A DNA stretch of 64,000 nt from Burkholderiaceae bacterium (GCA_004298905.1 SCTK01000014.1:124001-188000), one strand, 5' to 3'; counted from the first letter of the stretch, positions 15,411-24,673 are shown. The notes: generated from the sequence alone by a model not told the origin. Numbers and translations are program-made.

Positions 15411-17826
15411 GCACAAGGAAGTCCACGCGGAAAACCAGAGCGCTGCCTTTGGCGACAATGCGTCGAACAATGTCGTCAACATCGGTTTTACCTTTGAAGA
15501 ATACGAAGCGGCGCTCAAGGGGCGCGGCCAGGAGGTGGCCGATAGCCTGACGCGTGTCTTTGGCGCGGAGCGGGCGCGGCTGGAGCAGGAGCTGCGCGAA
15601 CTGCAAGCGAAGCTGGCCGATAGCGCGACCGCTTACGCGGCTTACATCAATGAGCAGCGGCGCTATCCGTTTTATGTGCCGGATCTGCCGCGCAGCGCTT
15701 TTGTCGGGCGCGAGAACGATGTCAAGGAATTGGTTGATGCCTTGATTGCGCATCAGGATCGCGCCCTGATCTATCTGCCCGGCGTGGGCAAGACCAATCT
15801 GGCGTTGGCGATTGCGCACCACCCCGATCTGCGCGATCACTTCGACGGCATCCTGTGGGCGGATGTCGGCAAGGAAACCGATCTGGAACCGGTGCTGGAC
15901 AACTGGGCGCGGGCGCTGCGCATCCCCGACGAAGTCACCTCCAAACTACCGACGCTCAAGCATTGGCAGCGCGAAGTGCGCGATGCGATTGGCGAGCGGC
16001 ACATGCTGATCATTCTCGACGATGTGTGGGACGAAGAAGCCGGGCAGGATTTCATGGGCCTGGCGCGCCACTGCACTTATCTGGTGACGACGCGCGATCA
16101 AAATGTCGCCGCCGACCTGGCTCAGGAAGCGCGCATCATCGAACCGCTGACCGAGCCCGAGACCATCGAATTTCTGCGCCAACTGGCGCCGCAAGCGCTG
16201 GAGTTCATTTATACGCGCGATGATCTGACGAAAACGTTTCGGCAAGTGGTGACCAATCTGGGCGGGCTGCCGCTGGCGGTGCGGCTGGTGGGGCACTATC
16301 TCAACCGCGAATTTCGCAAGAACAATCCGGAGCGTTTCATCCGCGCGCTGAACGCCATCGAAGACGAGGGTGCGCTGTTCGGCAAAAACCCGAAGGTGCA
16401 GGACATCACCGAAGGGCTGACCTCGATTCTCGATATCCAGTACGAATCGATTGACGATGAAATCCTGCGCCGCGGGCTGCTGGGGCTGTCGGTGTTTCGT
16501 CCCAACCCGCATACGTTTACCGCCGAGATGGCGGAACAGGTGTGCGGCATCGGCAGAGATCATCTGGATCTGCTCAGCGATATCGGGCTGGTGAGCACCG
16601 CGCCGGAAGATTGTTATTCGCTGCATCGCGTGCTGAGCGATTACGCCTACAAGAAACTTTCCGTGCAGGAACGCGCTGATCTGCACATCCGCGCCATGGC
16701 GTTTTATCAGACCAAGATCGATGCGATCGCGGGCACGGAAACATTGTCCTACGCCAGCTGGTATCGCTATGAAAATCCCGAATGGCAGCAATTGCAGCAG
16801 GCGCGGCTCTATCACCTCGGTCATGCTCAGGGGCACTGGGCCGTAGCGCAGGCCATTCTGCGGATTTATTTTGATGCCTTCTGGTGGTGGGGCTATTACC
16901 AACCCTTTGCCTACTGCGATGCGCTGATCAAGGATTGGCTGCAACGCACCGAGGCGCCGGAGATCACCCTCCTGCTGCAGTCGCTGGCCGACTTCCGCGC
17001 GCATTATCCGGAAGGCTACGAGAAACACGACAAGCCCGGCTGGAGCCGGGTGAAGCAGGCGCTGCTGACGCTGCGCGAGGTGGCGGCGCTGGACGGCGAC
17101 GCGGCTGCGCTGTCGGCGGGGCTGCAGCATGTCCGCGGCTTGATGGATTTCTTTCTGGCCGAATCCTATGCCTATGGCGAAGAGGGGGATGCTGAACAAG
17201 CCTTGAAAACCTATCGTGCGTCGCGCGACACGTTTGCTGCGCTAGGAGACGACTGGAACGATGCGTGGATTTCGTTTTATCTCGCCGATCATCTCTACAG
17301 CAGTTGCGATGACAGCGCGACCGCGCTGGAAGACTGCCAACGCGCGATCCGATTGTCGGAGAACATGCCGCTGGCAGAACGTGACCCGGAAGTGCTGGGC
17401 AATGTCTATCGCCTGCTGGGCGATATGGCTTTTGATCGCGACGAATACGCACAGGCCGCGCAGCACTATGGCCGTGCCGGTTTTTATGCTTATGCGTTCC
17501 AGGGCATCCCGCACCCGCCGGACGAATACACTGCCCATTTTTATCAAGAGATCACAGAAAAGGTGGGTGCGCGCGTGGCGCAATTGATGCACGACGCGCC
17601 GGACAATGGGCAGCGCATGCTGAACACGCTGCGCGCCGATTGGCAACCTTACTGGGATCGCGTGGCCAAGGCAGGCGGTGCGGCCGCTGCGTCTGCGCTA
17701 CCGAACACGGCAGAGGAAATCATCGCCATCCTGTTCCCGCAAGCGCCCAGCGCGGAGGAAGTGAAATCCGGCAGCGCGGCCTATCAGGCGCAAGTGCTGG
17801 AGGTTGTGGCTGCGTTGAAGCTCTGA
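15403..17826 (+). CDS. NB-ARC STAND ATPase (NLR-like) with N-terminal signalling motif and helical C-terminus
   Basis: An 807-residue signal-transduction ATPase. Residues 11-28 carry the motif shared with the upstream membrane protein. A coiled-coil-like stretch (about 32-75) leads to the NB-ARC core, starting at FVGRENDVKEL (100-110). The P-loop is YLPGVGKT (124-131), Walker B is LIILDDVWD (202-210) with Asp206-Asp207, a TTR sensor lies at 229-231 and GLPLA at 288-292. A winged-helix region follows. The C-terminal half is helical with TPR-like pairs (for example 620-730), the likely ligand-sensing part. The first Gly of the usual Walker A is Tyr here. Start 15403 overlaps the upstream gene. 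STAND proteins of this layout act in bacterial conflict and antiphage defence; that role is inferred. Confidence 0.88.
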   Translation: MFEHKEVHAENQSAAFGDNASNNVVNIGFTFEEYEAALKGRGQEVADSLTRVFGAERARLEQELRELQAKLADSATAYAAYINEQRRYPFYVPDLPRSAFVGRENDVKELVDALIAHQDRALIYLPGVGKTNLALAIAHHPDLRDHFDGILWADVGKETDLEPVLDNWARALRIPDEVTSKLPTLKHWQREVRDAIGERHMLIILDDVWDEEAGQDFMGLARHCTYLVTTRDQNVAADLAQEARIIEPLTEPETIEFLRQLAPQALEFIYTRDDLTKTFRQVVTNLGGLPLAVRLVGHYLNREFRKNNPERFIRALNAIEDEGALFGKNPKVQDITEGLTSILDIQYESIDDEILRRGLLGLSVFRPNPHTFTAEMAEQVCGIGRDHLDLLSDIGLVSTAPEDCYSLHRVLSDYAYKKLSVQERADLHIRAMAFYQTKIDAIAGTETLSYASWYRYENPEWQQLQQARLYHLGHAQGHWAVAQAILRIYFDAFWWWGYYQPFAYCDALIKDWLQRTEAPEITLLLQSLADFRAHYPEGYEKHDKPGWSRVKQALLTLREVAALDGDAAALSAGLQHVRGLMDFFLAESYAYGEEGDAEQALKTYRASRDTFAALGDDWNDAWISFYLADHLYSSCDDSATALEDCQRAIRLSENMPLAERDPEVLGNVYRLLGDMAFDRDEYAQAAQHYGRAGFYAYAFQGIPHPPDEYTAHFYQEITEKVGARVAQLMHDAPDNGQRMLNTLRADWQPYWDRVAKAGGAAAASALPNTAEEIIAILFPQAPSAEEVKSGSAAYQAQVLEVVAALKL

Positions 17827-17861
17827 GTCCTTGAATTTTCTCCGCGTCAGGAGTGTTCACC

Positions 17862-18167
17862 ATGGTTGTCATTGTTTTTCGTTCCAGAGTTCGCCCCGGT
17901 GTTGAAGCGCAACTTGAAACCGTCGGCGGCCGCATGTACGAATTGGCTGCGGTCATGCCCGGCTTTGTGTCCTACAAAGATTTCGCCGCCGCCGACGGCG
18001 AGAATCTTTCGATCATCGAATTCGAATCGCTCGAAACCCTGGCCGCCTGGCGCGACCACCCGGAGCACAAGCAAGTACAAGAGCGTGGGCGGCTGGAATT
18101 TTTCAGCGAATACCAGATTCAAGTCTGCTCGGAAGTGCGCATTTCCGAATTCAAGGCCAAGAACTAG
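17862..18167 (+). CDS. Antibiotic biosynthesis monooxygenase (ABM) domain protein
   Basis: A 101-residue protein with the ABM ferredoxin-like fold pattern: VIVFRSRVRPG, MPGFVSYKDF and LAAWRDHPEHKQVQERGR. Family members include small monooxygenases and many of unknown activity. ATG 17862 has AGGAG 8 bases upstream. It follows the NB-ARC gene by 35 bases on the same strand and may be read through from it, but no functional link is evident. Its stop overlaps the stop of the convergent methyltransferase gene by four bases. Confidence 0.85.
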   Translation: MVVIVFRSRVRPGVEAQLETVGGRMYELAAVMPGFVSYKDFAAADGENLSIIEFESLETLAAWRDHPEHKQVQERGRLEFFSEYQIQVCSEVRISEFKAKN

Positions 18168-18787
18168 CTGCGCCAGACGCTCGCCAGCCACGGCTGTTGC
18201 TCGCGCGGCAAACCTTCGGGGCGATAGTAATAGGTGACCTCGTCGAATCCGGCGGCGGTCATGTAACTGCGCCAGGTGTCGAGATCGTGAAACGCGCCAT
18301 AGCGGCCGCGACTCCAGCCTTCTTCGTTGTGACCGTGGGGATTGGAAGTGAACAGAACGCCGCGCGGTTTGAGGCTGGCGTGCAACTGTTGCAGGACTCT
18401 TGGCAGCTCTTGACTGGGGACATGAAACAGCACGGCGTTGGCGAAGATGCCATCGAAAAACTGCGCGGGTAGATCAAGCTTGAGAAAGTCCTGCTGCCAG
18501 ACTTCGGCACCGCTGTGTGCGCGTGCCATTTGCGCCAGCCTTGCTGCCCCTTCCAGGCCGATGGCGCGGTGCCCCAGATCCACGAACGTTTTCAGATCGC
18601 GCCCAGGCCCGCAACCAAAGTCGAGCAGGGTGAAGGGCGGCGCGCCTTCGATGGAGGACAGCAGCGCTGCGATGTTCTGGCTGACGTCGTGATGACGGGT
18701 GCCTTCCCAGAACGCCAAGGCGTTCCGGTCGTAGTCCGTCAGCGTAAAGTCGGTGATTTGCTGCAGTTCTTGCGCGGTGAGTTTCAT
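18164..18787 (-). CDS. Class I SAM-dependent methyltransferase
   Basis: A 207-residue protein with the SAM-binding motif I LLDFGCGPGRDLKTF, an acidic end of strand 2 (AIGLEGAARLAQMA), motif II-like WQQDFLKLDL and the post-motif FDGIFANAVLFHVP. The substrate is unknown; small-molecule methyltransferases of this type are common. ATG 18787 (MKLTAQELQQ) is chosen because the longer in-frame extension overlaps promoter-like sequence of the divergent tetR operon. It lies between the ABM gene (convergent) and tetR (divergent). Confidence 0.85.
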   Translation of the reverse strand: MKLTAQELQQITDFTLTDYDRNALAFWEGTRHHDVSQNIAALLSSIEGAPPFTLLDFGCGPGRDLKTFVDLGHRAIGLEGAARLAQMARAHSGAEVWQQDFLKLDLPAQFFDGIFANAVLFHVPSQELPRVLQQLHASLKPRGVLFTSNPHGHNEEGWSRGRYGAFHDLDTWRSYMTAAGFDEVTYYYRPEGLPREQQPWLASVWRS

Positions 18788-18869
18788 GCGGCGTGCCTGA
18801 GCCAAACAGGACGACACTATACCTGCGCCGGTCCGCACCTCTCCGCAACACATCTGTAGCAAATCCACA

Positions 18870-18899
18870 TTGACAGGCGGAAAGCTCCGGTCTTATATT
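18870..18899 (+). promoter_or_regulatory. Sigma-70-type promoter of the tetR-RND operon
   Basis: TTGACA at 18870-18875 and TATATT at 18894-18899 are separated by 18 bases, close to consensus. Transcription would begin near 18906, just ahead of the palindrome and the tetR coding region. Confidence 0.65.
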
Positions 18900-18924
18900 G
18901 CTGACTCACCGGTCATTAACCAGC

Positions 18925-18955
18925 GACCAAGCATTCGTTTTTTGAATGCCCGGTC
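18925..18955. promoter_or_regulatory. Probable TetR operator
   Basis: Two 12-bp arms, GACCAAGCATTC (18925-18936) and GAATGCCCGGTC (18944-18955), match in 10 of 12 positions around a 7-base spacer. The inner arms GCATTC/GAATGC are perfect. The site lies about 25 bases downstream of the -10 element, where a bound TetR dimer could block the promoter of its own operon. It overlaps the most upstream candidate tetR start codon. Confidence 0.5.
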
Positions 18956-19668
18956 GAATGGCTATGCAACGCAATAGAAAACTCATGGCAGCCCCTCATT
19001 CCACCACCACACACGCGCCCGCTCCGCGCTGGGAACGCCGCAAGGAAGCACGTCCCACCGAACTGTTGTCGGCGGCGCTGGATCTGTTTGTCGAGAAAGG
19101 TTATGCCGCGACGCGGCTGGACGATGTCGCGGCGCAAGCCGGAGTGAGCAAGGGCACGCTGTATCTGTACTACGTCAACAAGGAAGAATTGTTCAAGGCG
19201 GTGGTGCGGCAAAACATTGTGCCGCTGGTGGAGCACAGCGAAAAACTGGCGGACGAATTTGAGGGCGACAGCGCAATGCTGTTGCGGCTGCTGGTGCAAG
19301 GCTGGTGGGAACGTTTCATCAATACCCGGCTGTCGGGAATTTCCAAATTGATGATCAGCGAGTCGGGTAACTTTCCGGAGCTGGCGCGCTTTTATCACGA
19401 CGAAGTGATTCAGCGTGCACACGCGCTGATGGCGAGCGTGCTGGAGCGCGGCATGGCGCGCGGCGAGTTTCGCTACGTGGATGTCCGCTCGACCGTGCAG
19501 GTGTTGCACGCGCCGGTGGTGATGCTGTCGCTGTGGCGCAATTCCTTTGATCTGTGTTGCGCGAAGACGCTGGATGCGCAGGCTTATCTGAATAGTTATG
19601 TCGATCTGGCGCTGAGCGGCTTGAGTAATTTCGATTACGTAGATCGTCCACCAGGGAAAAATTCATGA
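18946..19668 (+). CDS. TetR-family transcriptional regulator of the RND efflux operon
   Basis: Up to 240 residues. The helix-turn-helix region is textbook: LLSAALDLFVEKGYAATRLD, then VAAQAGVSKGTLYLYYVNKEEL. The C-terminal ligand domain is helical. The start is uncertain: ATG codons at 18946, 18958 and 18985 are in frame and none has a clear ribosome site. The first lies inside the probable operator, so 18985 may be the true start. Its end overlaps the membrane-fusion gene by ATGA. It probably represses its own operon until an efflux substrate binds. Confidence 0.88.
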   Translation: MPGRMAMQRNRKLMAAPHSTTTHAPAPRWERRKEARPTELLSAALDLFVEKGYAATRLDDVAAQAGVSKGTLYLYYVNKEELFKAVVRQNIVPLVEHSEKLADEFEGDSAMLLRLLVQGWWERFINTRLSGISKLMISESGNFPELARFYHDEVIQRAHALMASVLERGMARGEFRYVDVRSTVQVLHAPVVMLSLWRNSFDLCCAKTLDAQAYLNSYVDLALSGLSNFDYVDRPPGKNS

Positions 19669-20822
19669 CAAAAAAATGGGGCATTGCGCTACTGATTGTG
19701 CTGATCGCAGGCGGCGCGACGCTGATGAAAGCGCGCCAGCACAAGACCGACAGCGCCAACACGGCAGCGGCCCCGAAAGCGCCAGCGGCAATTGAGTTGC
19801 TGGCGTCCGATGTGTTGACGCTGCAACCCGGCCCGCTGCAAAACACGCTGCCACTGACGGGCACGCTGCACGCGCTGAATCAAACGGTGGTGAAAGCGAA
19901 AGTGGCGGGCGATGTCGTGCGTCTGAATGTGCGCGAAGGCGAATATGTGCAGCAGGGGCAAGCGCTGGCCCAGATCGACCCGGCCGATTCACTCGCGCGC
20001 GTGCAGGCACAGCAAGCCGCGCTGGCCAGTGCGCGCGCACAACTGGATCTGGCCACCAAGAACCGCGAAAACCAGCGCGCCTTGCTGGAGAAAAATTTTA
20101 TTTCCAAGAACGCCTTCGATAACACGCTGAGCGGTTATCAGGTGGCGCAGGCGAATGTTGAAGCGGCACAGGCGCAACTGGACATTGCGAAGAAAGCCTT
20201 GCGCGATACGCAAGTGCGCGCACCGATGGCGGGTTTTGTCGAGCAGCGTCTGGTGCAAGCGGGCGAAAAAGTAGCGATCGATACGCGCCTGCTGACGCTG
20301 GTGGATTTGCGCCAGCTGGAACTGGAAGCCGCCCTGCCTGCCAGTGAAATCGGCCGCGTGAAAATCGGCCAGCGCGTCGTGCTGAATGTCGAAGGTGTGG
20401 CCGAAGCACAGACCGGTCAGGTGGTGCGCATCAACCCCAGCGCCGAGGCTGGCTCGCGCGCGGTGACGATTTATGTGCGCGTGGTGCAGCCGCAGTCCAC
20501 CGCCATCGCCCTGCGCAGCGGCATGTTTGTGCAGGGGCAACTCGTGCTCGATCAGCGCGATCAAGTGCTGACGGTGCCGGTCAGCGCGGTACATGACGAG
20601 AGCAGCAGCAGTTTTGTGTATCGCATTACGCGCGGCCAGATCGAACGTGTCCCCGTGCAACTACAGGCCGCCAGCGGCAATCTGCGCGAGGTGCTGCAAG
20701 GGCTGAGCGCGGGGGACGTGATCGTGCGCAACAATCTGGGCGATCTGCAAGCCGGCCAACCCGTCGTCATCAAGAACACGGCGGAAGCCGCCCCAGCAGC
20801 CAAGTTGGGCGCCACCCCTTAA
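19665..20822 (+). CDS. RND efflux membrane-fusion (periplasmic adaptor) protein
   Basis: A 385-residue adaptor that joins the inner-membrane RND pump to an outer-membrane channel. An N-terminal hydrophobic segment (WGIALLIVLIAGGATL) anchors or exports it. A lipoyl half (VVKAKVAGDVVRLNVREGEY), a Gln/Ala-rich alpha-hairpin (about 105-170) and the second lipoyl half (VRAPMAGFVEQRLVQAGEKV) follow, then beta-barrel and membrane-proximal domains. The ATGA overlap with tetR indicates translational coupling. The pump gene follows after 26 bases. No channel gene is in this operon; the TolC-like protein at 25025 could serve. Confidence 0.93.
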   Translation: MTKKWGIALLIVLIAGGATLMKARQHKTDSANTAAAPKAPAAIELLASDVLTLQPGPLQNTLPLTGTLHALNQTVVKAKVAGDVVRLNVREGEYVQQGQALAQIDPADSLARVQAQQAALASARAQLDLATKNRENQRALLEKNFISKNAFDNTLSGYQVAQANVEAAQAQLDIAKKALRDTQVRAPMAGFVEQRLVQAGEKVAIDTRLLTLVDLRQLELEAALPASEIGRVKIGQRVVLNVEGVAEAQTGQVVRINPSAEAGSRAVTIYVRVVQPQSTAIALRSGMFVQGQLVLDQRDQVLTVPVSAVHDESSSSFVYRITRGQIERVPVQLQAASGNLREVLQGLSAGDVIVRNNLGDLQAGQPVVIKNTAEAAPAAKLGATP

Positions 20823-20848
20823 ACCGAAACCGGCATTGAGGATCGCCC

Positions 20849-23800
20849 ATGTGGCTTACCCGTATCAGCATCCACAACCCCGTTCTCGCCACCATGATGA
20901 TGGTGGCGCTGTTGGTGCTGGGCCTGTTTTCCTATCAGCGCATGGCGGTCGATCAGTTCCCCGATGTGACGTTTCCGGTAGTGGTGGTGAGCACCGCTTA
21001 TCCGGGCGCCTCGCCGGAAAACGTCGAGTCGGATGTGACGCGCAAGGTGGAAGAAGCGGTCAACTCGATCAATGGCATCAAGAATCTTTATTCACGTTCG
21101 TATGAAGGCAAGTCGGTCGTCATCATCGAATTCGAGTTGACCATCGACCCGGTCAGCGCTGCCGCCGATGTGCGCGAGAAAGTGGCGGCGATCCGGCCGC
21201 TGTTCCGCACCGAGGTGAAAGACCCGCAAGTGACGCGCTTCGATCCGGCCGACCAGCCGATCATTTCGCTGTCAGTGTCGTCACCCACGCGCGACCTGCG
21301 CACAGTCACCACCATCACCGATCAACTGATCAAGAAGCGGCTGGAGAATGTGCGCGGGGTCGGCTCGGTGACGATGGTCGGCGGCGTCAAGCGCGAGATC
21401 CAGATTCTGCTCAAGCCGGAAGCGATGGAAGCGCTGGCGGTGGGCGTGAATCAAATCATGGATGCGTTGCGCAGCGAAAACCAGGAATTGCCGGCCGGCA
21501 ATCTGCGTTCGCTGCAAGGCGAACAAGTGGTGCAGATCGAAGGCCGCCTGAAAACGCCGGACGATTTTCGCAACATCATCGTTGCGCGTCGCAACGGCAA
21601 CCCGATCACGCTCAAGCAGGTCGCGGACGTGCGCGATGGCGAAGAAGAAATCGACAGTCTGGCACTGCTCAACAACCAGCGCACGCTCGCGCTCGACATC
21701 CGCAAGGCGCAGGGCGAGAACACCATCGAGGTCGTCGATCACGTCAAGGAAACCATCCAGAACCTGCAAGCGGAATTGACGCGCGCCAATCTGGGCGACA
21801 TCAAGATCGACGTGGTACGCGATGCCTCACTGCCGATCCGCACCAGCGTGAAGGGCGTCAAGCACACGCTGCTGGAAGGCGCGGCGCTCACCGTGTTGAT
21901 CGTGTTTCTGTTTCTCAATTCCTGGCGCAGCACGGTGATTACCGGGTTGACGCTGCCGATCGCCATCATCGGCACATTTCTGGTGATGTACATGTTCGGC
22001 TTCACCATCAACATGCTGACGCTGATGGCGCTGTCACTGTGCGTGGGTTTGCTGATCGACGATGCCATCGTGGTGCGCGAAAACATCGTGCGTCACAACC
22101 TGATGGGCAAGGATCATCACGCCGCTGCGCTGGACGGCACACAGGAAATCGGGCTGGCGGTGCTGGCCACGACCTTTTCCATTGTTGCCGTATTTCTGCC
22201 GGTGGGTTTCATGGGCGGCATCATCGGCCGCTTCTTTCATCAGTTCGGCATCACAGTCACCGCCGCCGTGCTGATCTCGATGTTTGTTTCTTTCACGCTC
22301 GACCCGATGCTGTCATCGGTGTGGCATGACCCAGCGATTCACGGCCAGGCGCCGAAGGGTTTCATCGGCAAACTGCTGGCACGCTTTCAAATGTTTGTGC
22401 ATTGGTTGAGCGACACCTATCAATGGCTACTGGCCTGGGCGCTGAAACATCGCGGCAAGACGCTGCTGTTTGCTGCCCTCACCTTCTTCGGCAGCTTTGC
22501 ACTGGTGCCCTTTCTCGGCAGCGAATTTGTGCCGCAGCCCGATCTGTCGGAAGCCATTGTCTCGTTCTACACGCCGGTCGGCTCGTCGCTGGAATTGACC
22601 GAAGCCAAGGCAAAGCAAGTGGATCAGGTGCTGCATGAATTCCCCGAAGTGCGCTACACCTACACCACGATCAATACCGCCGACACTGGCAAGAACTACG
22701 CTTATGTTTACGTGAAGCTGGTGGACCGCAAGCAGCGCACGCGCAGTCAGGCCGCGTTGACACAACCGTTGCGCGAACGTTTGCAACAGATCGCCGGCAT
22801 CACCGTCACGCACGTAGGTGTGCTCAACGCCTTCTCGCCCAAACCGTTGGTGATCAGTTTGCAGGGGCCGGATCAGGCGCATCTGGATCAATATGCCGCC
22901 GAGGCCAAAGAACGGTTCGCGAAAATTCCGGGCGTGGTCGATCTGGACACCAGTTCGAAAGCGGCCAAGCCGATTGTGGCGCTCAAACTCAAACGCGAGC
23001 TGGCCAGCGAATTGGGACTGGGCATCGGGCAAGTCGGGCAGGCGTTGCGCCCGCTGCTGGCGGGCGATGCCGTGACCACCTGGCGCGGGCCGGATGATGA
23101 AAACTACGATGTGCGTGTGCGGCTGGCGCCGAGCGATCGCAACAATCTGGACGATCTCGCGCGCCTCACCCTGGCCAGCAATCAACCCGGCGCAGATGGC
23201 AATCCCAAAATGATTCCGTTGCGTCAGATCGCCGACCTCACGCCCAGCCTGGGCGCGAACCAGATCAACCGCCGCGATCTGGCGCGCGAGATCCAGATCG
23301 ACGCCAACACCTATGGCCGCGCGTCCGGCGAAATCGGCCGCGACATGCGCGCCGCGCTGCTGGAGATGGATTGGAAACCGGGCTACCGTTTTGTCATGGG
23401 CGGCTCGACCAAGGACATGCAGGAATCGGCCGGCTTTGCGCTGTCGGCCTTGCTGCTGGCGATCATTTTCATTTACATGATTCTGGCGTCGCAGTTCTAC
23501 AGCTTCATCCAGCCGCTGGCGATCATGTCGTCGCTGCCGCTCACCCTGATCGGCGTGTTTCTCGCGCTGCTGATTTTCGGTTCGACGCTGAATCTGTTTT
23601 CCATCATCGGCTTCGTCATGCTGATGGGGTTGGTGACGAAGAACGCGATTTTGCTGATCGACTTCACCAATCAGGCCCGTGCGCGCGGCGTCGAACGTTC
23701 CGCGGCCCTGCTGGAAGCCGCCCACGTCCGCCTGCGTCCGATCCTGATGACCACGCTGGCGATGGTGTTCGGCATGATGCCGCTGGCGCTGGGCGTGGCT

Positions 23801-23944
23801 GAAGGTTCCGAACAACGTGCGCCGATGGGCCAGGCGGTGATTGGCGGGGTGATTACTTCGTCACTGTTGACCTTGGTCGTCGTGCCGGTGGTGTATACCT
23901 TTCTGGACGATCTGGCGGCGCGGCTCAGGAGGAAGCGCGAGTAA
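20849..23944 (+). CDS. RND-family multidrug/solute efflux pump
   Basis: A 1031-residue inner-membrane proton/substrate antiporter, the usual length for the HAE1 group. The start MWLTRISIHNPVLATMMM and the repeated 12-helix, two-loop plan fit the family. The proton relay aspartates are visible in CVGLLIDDAIVVREN. The later helices include LMGLVTKNAILLIDF, where the Lys of the relay network lies. The porter loops contain YPGASPENVESDV. It is the third gene of the tetR-adaptor-pump operon. Substrate is unknown; drug, solvent or metabolite export is possible. Confidence 0.94.
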   Translation: MWLTRISIHNPVLATMMMVALLVLGLFSYQRMAVDQFPDVTFPVVVVSTAYPGASPENVESDVTRKVEEAVNSINGIKNLYSRSYEGKSVVIIEFELTIDPVSAAADVREKVAAIRPLFRTEVKDPQVTRFDPADQPIISLSVSSPTRDLRTVTTITDQLIKKRLENVRGVGSVTMVGGVKREIQILLKPEAMEALAVGVNQIMDALRSENQELPAGNLRSLQGEQVVQIEGRLKTPDDFRNIIVARRNGNPITLKQVADVRDGEEEIDSLALLNNQRTLALDIRKAQGENTIEVVDHVKETIQNLQAELTRANLGDIKIDVVRDASLPIRTSVKGVKHTLLEGAALTVLIVFLFLNSWRSTVITGLTLPIAIIGTFLVMYMFGFTINMLTLMALSLCVGLLIDDAIVVRENIVRHNLMGKDHHAAALDGTQEIGLAVLATTFSIVAVFLPVGFMGGIIGRFFHQFGITVTAAVLISMFVSFTLDPMLSSVWHDPAIHGQAPKGFIGKLLARFQMFVHWLSDTYQWLLAWALKHRGKTLLFAALTFFGSFALVPFLGSEFVPQPDLSEAIVSFYTPVGSSLELTEAKAKQVDQVLHEFPEVRYTYTTINTADTGKNYAYVYVKLVDRKQRTRSQAALTQPLRERLQQIAGITVTHVGVLNAFSPKPLVISLQGPDQAHLDQYAAEAKERFAKIPGVVDLDTSSKAAKPIVALKLKRELASELGLGIGQVGQALRPLLAGDAVTTWRGPDDENYDVRVRLAPSDRNNLDDLARLTLASNQPGADGNPKMIPLRQIADLTPSLGANQINRRDLAREIQIDANTYGRASGEIGRDMRAALLEMDWKPGYRFVMGGSTKDMQESAGFALSALLLAIIFIYMILASQFYSFIQPLAIMSSLPLTLIGVFLALLIFGSTLNLFSIIGFVMLMGLVTKNAILLIDFTNQARARGVERSAALLEAAHVRLRPILMTTLAMVFGMMPLALGVAEGSEQRAPMGQAVIGGVITSSLLTLVVVPVVYTFLDDLAARLRRKRE

Positions 23945-24004
23945 GAATTCTCACCCCCGAATGGTAAAATTCGTCTTTAATTGCCTGTCTTGCCGAGGAT
24001 TCAA

Positions 24005-24655
24005 ATGAACATCGAACAAAGCCGTTTCAATATGGTGGAACAGCAGATTCGTCCCTGGGATGTATTGAACCCGGAGGTGCTGAGTTTGTTGTTTGTGGTC
24101 AAGCGTGAAGAATTCGTTCCGGCCGCCTATCGTGCGCTGGCGTTTTCCGATCTGGAAATTCCGCTGCCCGAAGGCGAGACCATGTTTGCGCCCAAGCTGG
24201 AAGCGCGCATTCTGCAAGAGCTGGCCTTGCAGCCGCATGAATCTGTGCTGGAAGTCGGCGCCGGTTCCGGTTATTTGGCGGCGCTGCTGGCGTATCAAGC
24301 TGATCACGTGACCACCTATGAAATCAAGCCGGCCTTGCAGACATTGGCGCAACAAAATCTGGCGCGCGCAGAAATCAAGAACGTGACCGTGGTTGCGGGT
24401 GACGGCCTGCAAACACACGATGAAACGCAATACGACGCTATCGTGCTGTCTGGTTCGCTACCCGAACTGCCGCAGCAGATGTTGCAACGTCTGCGCGTGG
24501 GCGGCCGCCTGCTGTCCTTCATCGGCACTGCGCCGGTGTTGAGCGCGCAACTGACCACGCGCACCAGCGCCGAAAAATTCGCGACGCGCAAATTGTTTGA
24601 AACCTATGTGAAACCACTGGTGGGTGCCGAACAGTTTTCCCATTTCAAATTCTGA
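24005..24655 (+). CDS. pcm: Protein-L-isoaspartate O-methyltransferase family protein
   Basis: A 216-residue cytoplasmic enzyme that methylates damaged isoaspartyl residues to start their repair. It opens MNIEQSRFNMVEQQIRPWDV, typical of the betaproteobacterial form that precedes tolC. The SAM site is VLEVGAGSGYLAALLA, followed by VTTYEIKPAL. The substrate-loop region (PEGETMFAPKLEARIL) departs from the classical Gln-Thr-Ile-Ser sequence, so activity on isoaspartate is not certain. ATG 24005 has GAGG upstream. The rhodanese and tolC genes follow within 19 and 16 bases. Confidence 0.87.
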   Translation: MNIEQSRFNMVEQQIRPWDVLNPEVLSLLFVVKREEFVPAAYRALAFSDLEIPLPEGETMFAPKLEARILQELALQPHESVLEVGAGSGYLAALLAYQADHVTTYEIKPALQTLAQQNLARAEIKNVTVVAGDGLQTHDETQYDAIVLSGSLPELPQQMLQRLRVGGRLLSFIGTAPVLSAQLTTRTSAEKFATRKLFETYVKPLVGAEQFSHFKF

Positions 24656-24673
24656 GCGTAGTTGCATTCACTT

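Noticed and set aside
15946-17199. 417-codon minus-strand frame inside the NB-ARC gene
   Set aside because: Basic, repetitive composition without motifs; the plus-strand NB-ARC motifs are intact, so it is a shadow frame.
22427-23815. 462-codon minus-strand frame inside the RND pump gene
   Set aside because: His/Gln/Arg-rich composition typical of antisense frames; the pump is complete.
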